Source: Verrucomicrobiota bacterium
GTDB lineage: Bacteria > Verrucomicrobiota > Verrucomicrobiia > Chthoniobacterales > UBA10450
Direction: 5' to 3'
NCBI GenBank assembly: GCA_003218975.1
Contig: QHPD01000100.1
Location: 22,675 to 86,674 of the forward strand
Length of the DNA: 64,000 nt
Part shown: positions 41,186 through 50,240 of the stretch, piece by piece
Position numbering within the stretch: position 1 is the first letter of the stretch
How the letters are laid out: each line of letters opens with the position of its first letter
Translations under genes and position numbers: made by a program
Notes under the pieces: generated by a model
Database searches by the model: none
What the model was told of the DNA's origin: nothing
The model's input: the letters and a program-made list of their open reading frames with translations, nothing else

Positions 41186-42345
41186 CTAATCGCATCGCAG
41201 AGCGCTCGGATTCGATCTTCATCGTGCGACGCAGTTACCGTAATGCGCAATCGCGCGGAGCCTTTCGCAACCGTTGGATAACGAATTGCTGGAACGAGGA
41301 ATCCTTCACTTTGGAGCGCAGACGCCAAATTGAGCGCTGCTTGCTCGTCACCGACGATCCATCGAAAAATCGCGCTAGTGGCAGCGCTGCTCTTTGTGTT
41401 CATGGCATTCGCAGGCAGCAGTCTGCGCAGCAACTCAATTTTTTTCCAAAGCAAAAGTCTGCGTGCTTCGCCTTCCGAAGACGAAAGAAAATCTATCGCT
41501 GCCGATGCAGCCGCCGCGATTGCGGGCGGCGGTGCGGTGGAATAAATGAAGGAACGAGCGCAGTTAATCAGCCCTTCGATGAGATCGTGCGAACCGCAGA
41601 TGTAACCTCCGCTTGCGCCCAGTGCCTTGCTTAGCGTTCCCATTTGGACGTCGACGTCTTCATTCAAGTTCTCCGCTGCGGCCAGTCCACGGCCATTTGG
41701 ACCGATGACCCCGACAGCGTGGGCTTCATCGAGCATTAAGAGCGCCCCGAAACGTTTTTTCAGCTCGACTAACTCCCGCAGCGGGGCGCGATCGCCATCC
41801 ATCGAAAAAACTGATTCAGTCAGAATGAGGATTCGCTTGCTCAGATGTTGGCGCCGGGCCCATTCGAGATGACTTTGCAGTTTCCCAAGATGATTGTGCG
41901 GGAAAACGCGCAGGATGGCGCCACTCAACTTTGCTCCGTCGATGAGCGAAGCGTGACAGAGTTTGTCCAGCACGATGACGTCATCCTTCGTGACCAAGGC
42001 CGGGATTGTGCCCAGCGCCGTGGCGTATCCGCTGCTGAAACACAGCGCAGCCTCGGTCCCTTTCCATTTCGCCAGCGCCTGTTCCAAACGAACATGCGGC
42101 GACTGCGTCCCGCTAATGAGCCGCGAAGCGCCGGCGCCAACGCCAAATTCTGTGATCGCGGCGATTGCTGCCTTTCGCAGTCGAGGATCGTTTGCCAGAC
42201 CGAGATAATCGTTCGAGGAAAAGTTGATGAGCCGACGGCCGTCGATTTCGATTTCGGGGCCCTGTGCGCTTGTGAGTTCGCGAAGATGTCGATCTAAGGA
42301 ACACGCGCGCAGCGCCTCCAACTGCTCCTGAAAAAGGTCGCGCAT
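41164..42345 (-). CDS. 8-amino-7-oxononanoate synthase / 2-amino-3-ketobutyrate ligase family enzyme
   Basis: 393 residues from ATG 42345. A PLP alpha-oxoamine synthase: [70 protein letters not shown] and the PLP lysine in [19 protein letters not shown]. The family condenses an amino acid with an acyl-CoA: pimeloyl-CoA in biotin synthesis (BioF), others in threonine or lipid metabolism. No other bio genes lie here, so the specific reaction is not fixed. The C-terminal codons overlap the iterated repeat at 41080-41185. Confidence 0.88.
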   Translation of the reverse strand: MRDLFQEQLEALRACSLDRHLRELTSAQGPEIEIDGRRLINFSSNDYLGLANDPRLRKAAIAAITEFGVGAGASRLISGTQSPHVRLEQALAKWKGTEAALCFSSGYATALGTIPALVTKDDVIVLDKLCHASLIDGAKLSGAILRVFPHNHLGKLQSHLEWARRQHLSKRILILTESVFSMDGDRAPLRELVELKKRFGALLMLDEAHAVGVIGPNGRGLAAAENLNEDVDVQMGTLSKALGASGGYICGSHDLIEGLINCARSFIYSTAPPPAIAAAASAAIDFLSSSEGEARRLLLWKKIELLRRLLPANAMNTKSSAATSAIFRWIVGDEQAALNLASALQSEGFLVPAIRYPTVAKGSARLRITVTASHDEDRIRALCDAIRKMTKHE

Positions 42346-42376
42346 TCGGTGGTCTCGCCGTTCGCGTGACGCAGAA

Positions 42377-43396
42377 CTACATCCAGAGTCCCCAAGAAAG
42401 CAGCGTGGACGCGTCGCGCCACACCCGGCTCGAACTATCGCCCAGGACAACAACGATCACTTCCCTGCCGGGACGCGAGCCGCTTGCGATCAGACATTTG
42501 CCGGCCGCTTCGGTATAACCGGTCTTCATCCCGTTGCAGTAGGGGAGTCGTCTAAGAAGCTTGTTCGTGTTCTCAAGTTCGCGCGTGCGACCATTGGCAT
42601 AGCGAAAAACAAGCTGCGGCAGACAAACAATCGATCGGATCGTGGGATTGGCGTACGCTACGCGCGCGATCAGCGAAAGATCGCGCGCGGTCGAGTATTG
42701 TCCCGGCATCGGTAAACCGTTTGGATTTACAAAATGCGAATTCACCGCTCCGAGTTCGCGCGCACGCCTGTTCATGACCTCGGCAAATGCTTCCACGCTG
42801 CCTGCATAATCCCGCGCAAGACATCGCGCCACATCGTTCGGACTCTTCACCAGCAACGCTCGCAGCAAATCGATCCGCTGGTAAGTATCGCCAGATTTGA
42901 TATTGAGCTTCACGGGATCGGCCATTGTATCGATTTGCTGAACCGTGACTGGCTGATCCAGGAAGCCGCGCTCGGCTACGATCAAAGCCGTTAACAGTTT
43001 TTGGGTGCTAGCCGGAGCTCGTATCTGGTCAGCGTTTTTTTCGTACAATGTTTTGCCCGTATTCGCATCCACCACGATGACCGAGGCCGCGCTGGTCTTT
43101 GGAATTCCGTCAGGAGTGTACTCGGTCGGCGCCGGGGTTGACTCTTCCTCTTCGGGCTTTGGTCGCGTTCGGCGCGAGCGAGTATGACTCGATTTCGCCG
43201 TGTGCGCCTTGCGCACCGGACTGGAAGAAACATCGGCATCCTCTTTATCTTTTGCGGTAACCGCTTTCGCCTTCCGAACCGGACCGGGCGAAACACCGGT
43301 GGGCCGCATCGCCTCGGAATCCTGACCCCAAGCAGTAACCGTCGAGATGAGAAGCAGCGCACAAAGACAGCAGATCCGATCGCGCCACAATCTCAT
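42377..43396 (-). CDS. dacA: D-alanyl-D-alanine carboxypeptidase (PBP5-type, S11)
   Basis: 339 residues with a signal peptide (1-24). It trims the terminal D-Ala of peptidoglycan stem peptides. A Lys/Arg/Pro-rich linker with two VRKA motifs (about 39-64) precedes the catalytic domain. SxxK is ASTQK, SxN appears as SPN (in LLVKSPNDVARCL), and KTG is GMKTGYTEAAG. All three active-site motifs are thus present. The PBP5 C-terminal anchor domain is absent, so the enzyme may be periplasmic and free. The gene is 31 bases upstream of the AONS gene on the same strand. Confidence 0.92.
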   Translation of the reverse strand: MRLWRDRICCLCALLLISTVTAWGQDSEAMRPTGVSPGPVRKAKAVTAKDKEDADVSSSPVRKAHTAKSSHTRSRRTRPKPEEEESTPAPTEYTPDGIPKTSAASVIVVDANTGKTLYEKNADQIRAPASTQKLLTALIVAERGFLDQPVTVQQIDTMADPVKLNIKSGDTYQRIDLLRALLVKSPNDVARCLARDYAGSVEAFAEVMNRRARELGAVNSHFVNPNGLPMPGQYSTARDLSLIARVAYANPTIRSIVCLPQLVFRYANGRTRELENTNKLLRRLPYCNGMKTGYTEAAGKCLIASGSRPGREVIVVVLGDSSSRVWRDASTLLSWGLWM

Positions 43397-43472
43397 GAGC
43401 GGTAAATTAGCGACAGAATTTTTATTAACGCAAGCGCGTGGCGCATTTCCCGGAATGCCCGGTGGCCGCGCT

Positions 43473-43850
43473 CTACCTGCTCCGCTCGATCAGTTCGATC
43501 TCGTAGCCTTCCGGCGCATCGATGAACGCAATTTTTCCGCCGCCAATGCAGTGCGGCCCGTCCGAGAGCGGATAGCCTTTTGCCTCCGCTTCCTTCGCGA
43601 ACTTGTCCAAATCGTCCACCTCAAAGGCGAGATGCGTCAGGTCGGGGCCAACCACCACTGGGCCGCTCTCATCGAATTTGCAAATCTCAATCTCCTCCTC
43701 GCTCCCGGGTGCTTTTAGAAAAACCAGTTGCGAACCGCGACCGGACTTCTGGCGTCGAAGCTCTTTGAGTCCGAGCACATCTCTGTAGAACGAGACCGTC
43801 TTCTCCAGATCTTTCACCCGATAACGGGTGTGTAAGAGTTTTTTGACCAT
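43473..43850 (-). CDS. gloA: Lactoylglutathione lyase (glyoxalase I)
   Basis: 125 residues of the VOC fold. Two beta-alpha-beta-beta-beta units carry the metal ligands: His7 (HTRYRVKDLEKTVSFYRDV), Glu in GSEEEIEICKF, His in DLTHLAFEVDDLDKF and Glu in EGYEIELIERS, which matches the E. coli nickel enzyme site. It converts the methylglyoxal-glutathione hemithioacetal to lactoylglutathione. Other thiol substrates are possible if glutathione is absent. It is divergent from ubiX. Confidence 0.92.
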   Translation of the reverse strand: MVKKLLHTRYRVKDLEKTVSFYRDVLGLKELRRQKSGRGSQLVFLKAPGSEEEIEICKFDESGPVVVGPDLTHLAFEVDDLDKFAKEAEAKGYPLSDGPHCIGGGKIAFIDAPEGYEIELIERSR

Positions 43851-43908
43851 AACGTATCTTATTGCTCCCGTACGCGATTAAATTCAAACTCCAGCTTAAT
43901 TTCTCACG

Positions 43909-44490
43909 ATGAAACTTGTGATCGCGGCGACCGGCGCTAGCGGAGCGATTTATCTGCAACGGTTGCTCGAGCAGATTGATTGCGCGTCGCATGAGGTGCA
44001 TCTGGTCATGAGCGCATACGCAGACAAGGTGGCAAGACAGGAGCTCGAGAGCTTCAGAATTCCCGCAGACGTGTCGCGGCATTCCGAAAATGACATGAAT
44101 GTCCCGTTCGTTAGCGGCTCTGCCCGATTCGACGCAATGATCATTGTCCCCTGCTCCATGGCCACGCTCGGGCGAATCGCTTCCGGCTCCAGCGATACCG
44201 TCTTGCTGCGCGCCGCGGATGTTTTTTTGAAGGAACGCCGCAAATTGATTCTCGTGCCACGAGAGACGCCCTGGAACCTCATTCACGCGCGCAATGTCGT
44301 GACGCTGCTCGAAGCCGGCGCGGTTGTTCTGCCGGCGATTCCATCTTTTTACAGCCGCCCAAATTCTGTCACGGCAGTGGTGGACACTGTTGTCTGGCGA
44401 ATCCTCGATCAAATCGGCCTGCCCAACCCGAGCGCGTATCGCTGGGGCGAGAAGGCCGCTTCAACAAAAACCTCGCGAAAGAAAAGTTGA
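43909..44490 (+). CDS. ubiX: Flavin prenyltransferase UbiX
   Basis: 193 residues. UbiX makes prenylated FMN for UbiD-type decarboxylases. LVIAATGASGAIYLQRLLEQ binds the flavin phosphate, IIVPCSMATLGRIASGSSDT and LILVPRETPWNLIHARNVVT are the family's core motifs. No ubiD gene is adjacent. The stop overlaps the TTG start of the acyltransferase gene, so the two are coupled. Confidence 0.95.
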   Translation: MKLVIAATGASGAIYLQRLLEQIDCASHEVHLVMSAYADKVARQELESFRIPADVSRHSENDMNVPFVSGSARFDAMIIVPCSMATLGRIASGSSDTVLLRAADVFLKERRKLILVPRETPWNLIHARNVVTLLEAGAVVLPAIPSFYSRPNSVTAVVDTVVWRILDQIGLPNPSAYRWGEKAASTKTSRKKS

Positions 44491-45131
44491 AGATCGAAGG
44501 TCGGTTCGCGCGATGGCTGATCGCGTTTGGGTTTCACTTACTGCGGGTCTGGGGGCGGACGTTGCGCTACGAAATCGACGATCGGGCAGGACTCCTCGGC
44601 AAGCCCGCGACCGAAAATTACATCGCCGCTCTCTGGCATAATCGATTGCTGATCTTTCCTTTAATCCTAAGAGGCTTTTTTCCACATCGTCACGGTGCGG
44701 CACTGATTAGCGCCAGCCGCGATGGAGATTTGCTCACCGACGCGGTTCACCGGTTTGGGTTCGACGTCGTGCGGGGATCGAGTTCGCGACTGGGCGCGAG
44801 CGCAATTCGCCGGCTCAGCGAGGTTCTTGCCGCCGGTCGCGACGTAGTGATCACGCCGGATGGCCCCCGCGGTCCAGCCTACAAACTTGGGGCCGGTATT
44901 ATTTTCCTGGCGCAAAAAACCGGCGCGAACGTCATACCGGTCAACATGGAATATTCAAGCTGCTGGCGGATTAGAAGCTGGGACCGTTTCATCGTGCCGC
45001 GACCGTTCGCTAAAGTTCGCGTCATCATTGGGTCGCCGCACCGCGTCAGATCGACAAGCACGCCTGAGGAATTCGAAGCCGAGCGTTTGCGTTTGCAGCA
45101 AGCCATGATGGCGCTGGTTGAAATGCGCTAG
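44487..45131 (+). CDS. DUF374-type lysophospholipid acyltransferase
   Basis: 214 residues from a TTG overlapping the ubiX stop. LWHNRLLIFPLILRGFFPHR, ISASRDGDLLTDAVHRFGFD, VVRGSSSRLGASAIRRLSEV and VITPDGPRGPAYKLGAGIIF are the DUF374 pattern: LWH for the HX4D block, PDGPRGP as the acyl/phosphate site. It is thought to acylate lipid A or glycerolipid precursors at the inner membrane. An N-terminal helix may anchor it. Confidence 0.88.
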   Translation: MKIEGRFARWLIAFGFHLLRVWGRTLRYEIDDRAGLLGKPATENYIAALWHNRLLIFPLILRGFFPHRHGAALISASRDGDLLTDAVHRFGFDVVRGSSSRLGASAIRRLSEVLAAGRDVVITPDGPRGPAYKLGAGIIFLAQKTGANVIPVNMEYSSCWRIRSWDRFIVPRPFAKVRVIIGSPHRVRSTSTPEEFEAERLRLQQAMMALVEMR

Positions 45132-45225
45132 GACACGAAATTCACGAATTTTACACGAATTGACTCAACCCAATTGACTCTAGGTTCTCCGATTCGTGAC
45201 AATTCGTGTGATTCGTGTCTCAATT
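45132..45225. repeat. Inverted repeat of CACGAATT words upstream of folD
   Basis: Left arm: GGACACGAAATTCACGAATT followed by TTACACGAATTGACTCAA. Right arm: CCGATTCGTGACAATTCGTG and TGATTCGTGTCTCAATTG. Together they can form a long imperfect stem ending about 13 bases before the folD start. The same word family occurs at 38876 and 52128. Confidence 0.7.
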
Positions 45226-45237
45226 GCCTGCGTTACT

Positions 45238-46167
45238 ATGGCGAAATTAATCGACGGACATGCAATCGCGGAAAAAGTTTATGTCGATCTTCGCCACGAG
45301 ATCGCAGATTTAAAATCGAAAGGCGTCACACCCGGCCTCGCCGTCATTCTCGTGGGAGACAATCCAGCCTCGCGCACCTACGTGCGCTCGAAGGACAAAA
45401 TGTGTCGCGAGCTTGGACTTCATTCGATGAAATTCGAATTACCTGCCACAACCACTCAAGTCGAACTGCTCGCTCGTGTACAAGAATTGAATCACGATCC
45501 GGCGATTCACGGGATTCTCGTGCAGTCGCCCCCGCCAAAACAAATCGACGAAGCTGCAATCGTGCGCGCCTTGGACCCGCGCAAAGATGTGGACGGGTTT
45601 CATCCCGAGAATATTGCGAAGCTCGCGCTGGGAGATCCAACCGGTCTCGTTCCATGCACCCCACTCGGCGTGCAGCGGTTGCTCATCGAGAGTAAAATCG
45701 AAATCGACGGCGCCCATGTTGTGGTTCTTGGCCGAAGCATGATCGTGGGCAAACCGCTAGCGCTGCTTCTGATGCAGAAAAACAAGAACGCGAACGCGAC
45801 GGTCACGGTCGCTCACTCGCGGAGCCGCGATCTCGAAAAGATTACTCGCTCAGCCGATATTTTGATCGCGGCGATCGGCCGAGCGAATTTCGTCAGGGCG
45901 CAGCACGTTTGCGATGGCGCTGTCGTTATCGACGTTGGCATTAATCGTGTGAAAGACGCCGTGAGCGAACGTGGTTATCGGCTCGTGGGCGATGTCGCAT
46001 TTGACGAAGTCGCAACGAAAGCGTCCGCGATCACACCGGTGCCGGGCGGCGTTGGGCCGATGACGATTGCGATGCTGATGTCGAACACAGTGAAAGCGTG
46101 TCGGCAATTTGGCAGGGGCGGTTCCCCCGAACCGACCGCAAACGCCAATCCGGCTCGGATCGATTGA
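45238..46167 (+). CDS. folD: Bifunctional methylenetetrahydrofolate dehydrogenase / cyclohydrolase FolD
   Basis: 309 residues from ATG 45238; the frame is open into the upstream repeat, which is excluded. FolD interconverts methylene-, methenyl- and formyl-tetrahydrofolate with [24 protein letters not shown] holds the catalytic Lys, [13 protein letters not shown] and [18 protein letters not shown] line the folate site, and [20 protein letters not shown] binds the cofactor. [18 protein letters not shown] ends the core. A C-terminal extension of about 15 residues is unconserved. It converges on the flavoprotein gene with two bases between stops. Confidence 0.95.
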   Translation: MAKLIDGHAIAEKVYVDLRHEIADLKSKGVTPGLAVILVGDNPASRTYVRSKDKMCRELGLHSMKFELPATTTQVELLARVQELNHDPAIHGILVQSPPPKQIDEAAIVRALDPRKDVDGFHPENIAKLALGDPTGLVPCTPLGVQRLLIESKIEIDGAHVVVLGRSMIVGKPLALLLMQKNKNANATVTVAHSRSRDLEKITRSADILIAAIGRANFVRAQHVCDGAVVIDVGINRVKDAVSERGYRLVGDVAFDEVATKASAITPVPGGVGPMTIAMLMSNTVKACRQFGRGGSPEPTANANPARID

Positions 46168-46169
46168 GA

Positions 46170-47255
46170 TCAATCGTCCCTGCCTGCAATCTTCTCCGTC
46201 AATAATCGCATGATCGCCGGACTTAACGGCGCAGACCGAACAAGGAAAGAAGCGATCCGCGGCGATAAGACACCGGCACGGGCTAGGCGATTGATCCACA
46301 AACGCCCACGGTACATTTCGCCACAAGCGCGAACGAATTCACGCAAACTTGCCTGTCGATCTTCGCCTCGAATTATTTTTGCGATTGCCTCTGCCGCCAG
46401 TTTGCCAGAGCATATGGCGTAGTAAATGCCCTCGCCGGTAAAAGGTTCGACGACGCGCGCCGCGTCGCCGATCAAAAACAAATTCTCGCGCTCCGGTGGA
46501 ATAGGAGCGCGTGTAAGCGGCGTAATAGTCCGCCAAGTGTGATCAGGCAAAACATCAAAGCGTTTTGTCGCCCATGCTTTGAGCGCGCTGATGTTTCGGG
46601 GTTTGGCGACTAAGCAAACGTTCAACTCCTCATCGTTCACGGGAGACAAGCCGGCGTAACCATGTGGAAGCAGCTGTAGCACCACGCGATTGCCGAAATT
46701 GCCTGGCAGCCGAAGATGCGATTGCAACGCGATGCGCTCGCGCTCGGGTCGGGGCAATAAATTGCAAAGGCGCGCCACTGTCGAGTTGCGGCCATCTGCG
46801 GCGACCAACATCTGCGCGACAAAATTTTTCCCGCCAGCGGTCTCAATTTTCCAGCCGTTGCTGTTACTCAACGCTGTGACCGTTGTCTCTTCGTTAATTT
46901 GCGCGCCGAGCTCGCCTGCGCGTTTTAGCAAAAGATCATCCAAAAGACTCCGTTTAATGGCGAGCTCGCACACCTCGCCGGATGGAAGATCGACGATCAC
47001 TTTGCGTCCGCCAATCGCAATGAACTCGACTCGCTCCAGCTTGGCGTGTGGCAGGGCTCGGACCCGCTTAGCGAGATCGAGCCGGGTGAACACGGCCCAG
47101 CACGATGGATTTAAACAATCGCCGCAAACTTTTTCCCGGGGAAATTTTTCGCGTTCAAGAACAAGGGCTCGCAACCCGGCGAGGGCGCAAAATGCCGCAC
47201 AACTCGATCCGGCGGGGCCCCCGCCGACGATTGCAACATCGAACAGGTCCATCAC
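46170..47255 (-). CDS. Geranylgeranyl-reductase-like FAD oxidoreductase
   Basis: 361 residues (an ATG one codon later is equally good). FDVAIVGGGPAGSSCAAFCA is the FAD Rossmann motif; EREKFPREKVCGDCLNPSCW, the PxxKxCGD pattern, marks the geranylgeranyl reductase / squalene epoxidase-like branch of group A flavin monooxygenases. LLVAADGRNSTVARL (DG motif) and NLFLIGDAARVVEPFTGEGI (GD motif) complete FAD binding. It may reduce isoprenoid side chains of quinones or lipids, or act on another hydrophobic substrate. Cytosolic or membrane-associated. Confidence 0.85.
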   Translation of the reverse strand: MMDLFDVAIVGGGPAGSSCAAFCALAGLRALVLEREKFPREKVCGDCLNPSCWAVFTRLDLAKRVRALPHAKLERVEFIAIGGRKVIVDLPSGEVCELAIKRSLLDDLLLKRAGELGAQINEETTVTALSNSNGWKIETAGGKNFVAQMLVAADGRNSTVARLCNLLPRPERERIALQSHLRLPGNFGNRVVLQLLPHGYAGLSPVNDEELNVCLVAKPRNISALKAWATKRFDVLPDHTWRTITPLTRAPIPPERENLFLIGDAARVVEPFTGEGIYYAICSGKLAAEAIAKIIRGEDRQASLREFVRACGEMYRGRLWINRLARAGVLSPRIASFLVRSAPLSPAIMRLLTEKIAGRDD

Positions 47256-47354
47256 TATTTAGTTTCAAGGAAAGCAGACGGCGATAAAGCCATTTTGGAT
47301 CGACGCGCTAATGAGCACTGGCGCGCGATGTAATAGCGGAGCAGATTGAGTCAC

Positions 47355-48437
47355 ATGGGCTGGTCTATTCCCATCTTTCGCGTCGCCGGCATTCAATTGC
47401 GGATTCACATTACGTTTTTGCTGCTGATCGCCTGGCTGGCCTTTGGTTACTACGCGCAGGGCGGCTCGGCCGTCGCGGCAAGCCGGGTAATATTTGTTCT
47501 GTTGCTCTTTCTTTGCGTAGTGCTGCATGAGTTCGGTCACGCGTTCGCGGCGAAGGCTTTCGGGATCAATACGCCCGACATCACATTGCTCCCCATCGGC
47601 GGTGTCGCGCGCCTGGAACGGATGCCGGAAGAGCCGGTGCAGGAATTGGTCATCGCGGTCGCCGGCCCGCTGGTCAATGTGGTTATTGCGCTCGGTTTGT
47701 TCGTCGCGGGAGGTTCGCAGGCTTTCTTTAATCCATCGACAGTCGAAGGCGGCAGTCTGGTTACGCAACTGATGACTATTAACATCCTGCTGCTGCTTTT
47801 TAATTTACTTCCCGCATTTCCAATGGATGGCGGGCGCGTGTTGCGTGCGCTGCTGGCGACACGCATGACGTATGCGCGTGCGACGCAAATCGCTGCGCTG
47901 ATTGGCCAGGGCTTCGCGTTTGCGTTCGGTTTTATCGGACTGCTTTTTAATCCATTCTTGATTTTCATCGCGCTTTTTGTTTACATCGGCGCATCGCAAG
48001 AGGCAGCCCTGGCGCAGATGAAAGATGTCTCGCGCCGGTTTCCGGTTGCCAGTGCGATGGTGCGCGAATTCCGCACGTTGGCAGCAAACGCGACACTCGA
48101 TGAAGCGGTGGACGCCTTGCTTGCAACTTCGCAGCACGATTTTCCAGTCGTGGATGAAACCGGCAGTGTCGCCGGTCTGCTCACGCGCCACGATCTCATT
48201 GCTGCGTTGCGCAAGAACGACCCAGGGCTGCGTGTGGGCGACGTGATGCGACGCGATATTCCCACTGTGACAACCGGAACACGCTTTGAAGATGCATTCC
48301 GTATCATGCAGGAGTGCAATTGTCCGGCTGTGCCCGTGCTCGATCGGATGAAGCGTCTGGTCGGTTTGCTTACGCCCGAGAATGTTACCGAATTGATGAT
48401 GGTGCATTCGGCGATGCCGCGGCGGCGGGCTACGTAA
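47355..48437 (+). CDS. M50 site-2 protease with tandem CBS domains
   Basis: 360 residues from ATG 47355 (a TTG nine bases upstream is less likely). It cuts substrates inside the membrane. The zinc motif HEFGH is at residues 58-62 in VVLHEFGHAFAAKAFGI, the third ligand is in LPAFPMDGGRVLRALLA. About six membrane helices occupy residues 1-215. Two CBS domains (about 230-355) should bind adenosine nucleotides and regulate the protease, as in rhomboid-like FtsH-independent S2P members. The substrate, often an anti-sigma factor, is unknown. Confidence 0.9.
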   Translation: MGWSIPIFRVAGIQLRIHITFLLLIAWLAFGYYAQGGSAVAASRVIFVLLLFLCVVLHEFGHAFAAKAFGINTPDITLLPIGGVARLERMPEEPVQELVIAVAGPLVNVVIALGLFVAGGSQAFFNPSTVEGGSLVTQLMTINILLLLFNLLPAFPMDGGRVLRALLATRMTYARATQIAALIGQGFAFAFGFIGLLFNPFLIFIALFVYIGASQEAALAQMKDVSRRFPVASAMVREFRTLAANATLDEAVDALLATSQHDFPVVDETGSVAGLLTRHDLIAALRKNDPGLRVGDVMRRDIPTVTTGTRFEDAFRIMQECNCPAVPVLDRMKRLVGLLTPENVTELMMVHSAMPRRRAT

Positions 48438-48446
48438 ATTGGTAAG

Positions 48447-48482
48447 GTCGGCGCGCTGCGCCGACCCCGAAAGCTTTCGGGG
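48447..48482. terminator. Hairpin plus CCCCGAAAGCTTTCGGGG palindrome after the M50 gene
   Basis: The stem GTCGGCGC / GCGCCGAC with a GCT loop (48447-48465) abuts a perfect 18-bp palindrome CCCCGAAAGCTTTCGGGG (48465-48482). A slightly altered copy of the latter replaces the anticodon arm of the tRNA remnant at 23385. No T-tract is present. Confidence 0.5.
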
Positions 48483-48542
48483 CAGCGCGAGGCCCTCCAG
48501 GTTTCCAGTGACGCTGTTCTCGCGTACATTCCTGCTCCTCCA

Positions 48543-50153
48543 ATGGGATCGCCACGAAAAGAAAAACCGGACCTGCAAAAAAAGGTGCACGAAGTGGCGC
48601 ATAAGCCCGGCGTGTACTTGATGCGAGATCGGTTTAATCGCGTCATTTACGTGGGCAAAGCGCGCGATTTGCGCAAACGGGTGAGCTCCTATTTTCTGCC
48701 GTCGAAACTGGCGCAAGCCGATTTAAAAACGCGCGCCATGCTGGAGGCGACGTGGGATTTCGAGACACATATTGTGCGCAGCGAAGCAGAATCGATTTTG
48801 CTTGAGGGAAAATTGATCAAGGAATACCGGCCGCGTTACAACGTTTCCTTCCGCGACGATAAACGGTTTCTCCTGGTCAAGATCGACCTATCGGAAGAAT
48901 GGCCGCGTTTCCGCCTGGCGCGGTTCAAGAAAGACGACGGTGCGCGTTATTTTGGGCCGTATCCACATGCGGGTGCGCTGCGGCAGACGCTCAATTTCAT
49001 GCGCAAGAAATTCGGCGTGCTCACCTTTGGGCGCGGTTCGCCAACGGAGCGCGAATTGAAATCCTCGACCTATCAAGTGCCGGTGCGCTTGAGCGAAATT
49101 GGTGCCGAGCAATACCGCGAACGCGTGGCGCAAGCGATCGAGTTCCTCGAAGGCAAATCGCGAGAGATGATCGCCGCACTGGAGGAACAAATGCGAAAGG
49201 CTGCCGAGAAAATGGATTTCGAAAAAGCCGCTGAATTGCGCGACATGATCGAAGATTTGCGCGACACCACGAAGCCGACGCGGCGGTTCGTTCGCGGCAG
49301 TTTGCCGAGCACAATCGACCCAATGGCAGACGTGCAGGAGCTCGCCGATGCGCTGCGCTTGCCGCACCCGCCGCGCGTCATGGAATGCTTCGATATCTCG
49401 AATATTTCTACCACGCACGTGGTGGCCTCGATGGTTTGTTTCCGCGACGGAGTGCCGGACAAGGATAATTACCGGCGATATCGTGTGCGCACCGTCGGTG
49501 GACAGGACGATTTTGCCAGCATGGCCGAGGTTGTGCGACGGCGTTATTCGCGGGTGCTGTTGGATATTTCGGAAACCGGAAACAGGAGATCGGAAAGCAC
49601 AGACGCGAATGCCATTGTCGATCTTTCGCCTGAACACTCCCAGGAAAACGCATTCGATACAGCGCGTCGCATGGAGACCTATCCGCTATCCGCTATCCGA
49701 TATCCGCAATCTGTAGTTCGTCTTCCGGACTTGATCATCGTCGATGGCGGAAAAGGGCAACTCTCCGCCGCATGCCATGAACTTCAACGTTTGGGTCTAC
49801 ACGATCTCCGGATCATCGGTCTAGCCAAGGAACGGGAGGAGATTTATCGGCCGGGCCGGGCGCTGCCGCTTCGACTTCCAATGGATTCCGGCGCGTTGCG
49901 TTTGCTCCAGCGCATCCGCGACGAAGCGCATCGATTCGCCAATGCGTATCACCAATTACTCATGAAAAAGCGCGTCGAAGAAAGTATTCTCGATGATTGC
50001 CCGGGCGTGAGCCAGAACCGGAAAAACTTATTGCTGCGGCGGTTCGGCTCAGTGAACCGCCTGCGCAAAGCAGGCGTAGAGGAAATTTCCTCCACGGAAG
50101 GGATCGGCCGAAAGTTGGCGGAAGATCTGCACCGTTTCTTGCAGCAGCATTGA
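48543..50153 (+). CDS. uvrC: Excinuclease ABC subunit C (UvrC)
   Basis: 536 residues. UvrC makes both incisions in nucleotide excision repair. The GIY-YIG nuclease is at 23-100 (KPGVYLMRDRFNRVIYVGKA, with RKRVSSYFLPSK), the UVR helix is FEKAAELRDMIEDL (about 221-234), and the RNase H-like nuclease has MECFDISNIS and LPDLIIVDGGKGQL. The HhH pair ends the protein. Oddities: the cysteine motif after the first nuclease (RPCL.YQI..C.APC in most UvrC) is missing, and about 45 extra residues (about 343-393) lie between RRRYSRV and LPDLI. It still appears complete. Confidence 0.94.
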   Translation: MGSPRKEKPDLQKKVHEVAHKPGVYLMRDRFNRVIYVGKARDLRKRVSSYFLPSKLAQADLKTRAMLEATWDFETHIVRSEAESILLEGKLIKEYRPRYNVSFRDDKRFLLVKIDLSEEWPRFRLARFKKDDGARYFGPYPHAGALRQTLNFMRKKFGVLTFGRGSPTERELKSSTYQVPVRLSEIGAEQYRERVAQAIEFLEGKSREMIAALEEQMRKAAEKMDFEKAAELRDMIEDLRDTTKPTRRFVRGSLPSTIDPMADVQELADALRLPHPPRVMECFDISNISTTHVVASMVCFRDGVPDKDNYRRYRVRTVGGQDDFASMAEVVRRRYSRVLLDISETGNRRSESTDANAIVDLSPEHSQENAFDTARRMETYPLSAIRYPQSVVRLPDLIIVDGGKGQLSAACHELQRLGLHDLRIIGLAKEREEIYRPGRALPLRLPMDSGALRLLQRIRDEAHRFANAYHQLLMKKRVEESILDDCPGVSQNRKNLLLRRFGSVNRLRKAGVEEISSTEGIGRKLAEDLHRFLQQH

Positions 50154-50240
50154 TTTATCCGCAGATTCCGCAGATTTACGCAGATTGACCAAAATGACCT
50201 CCGCCCGAGTGTTTAAGAATCTGTGTAATCTGTGGATCGC
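50154..50240. repeat. Inverted repeat of CAGATT words straddling the PBP2 start
   Basis: The left arm TATCCGCAGATTCCGCAGAT with TTACGCAGATT (50157-50187) lies before the ATG at 50194. The right arm AATCTGTGTAATCTGTGGAT (50218-50237) lies inside the first 15 codons and encodes NLCNLWI of the signal peptide. Pairing of the arms would enclose the start codon. Same word family as 26165-26276. Confidence 0.7.

Noticed and set aside
49680..49712. Iterated TATCCGC words as a CRISPR array
   Set aside because: The repeats are 7 bases long with no spacers and lie within uvrC.
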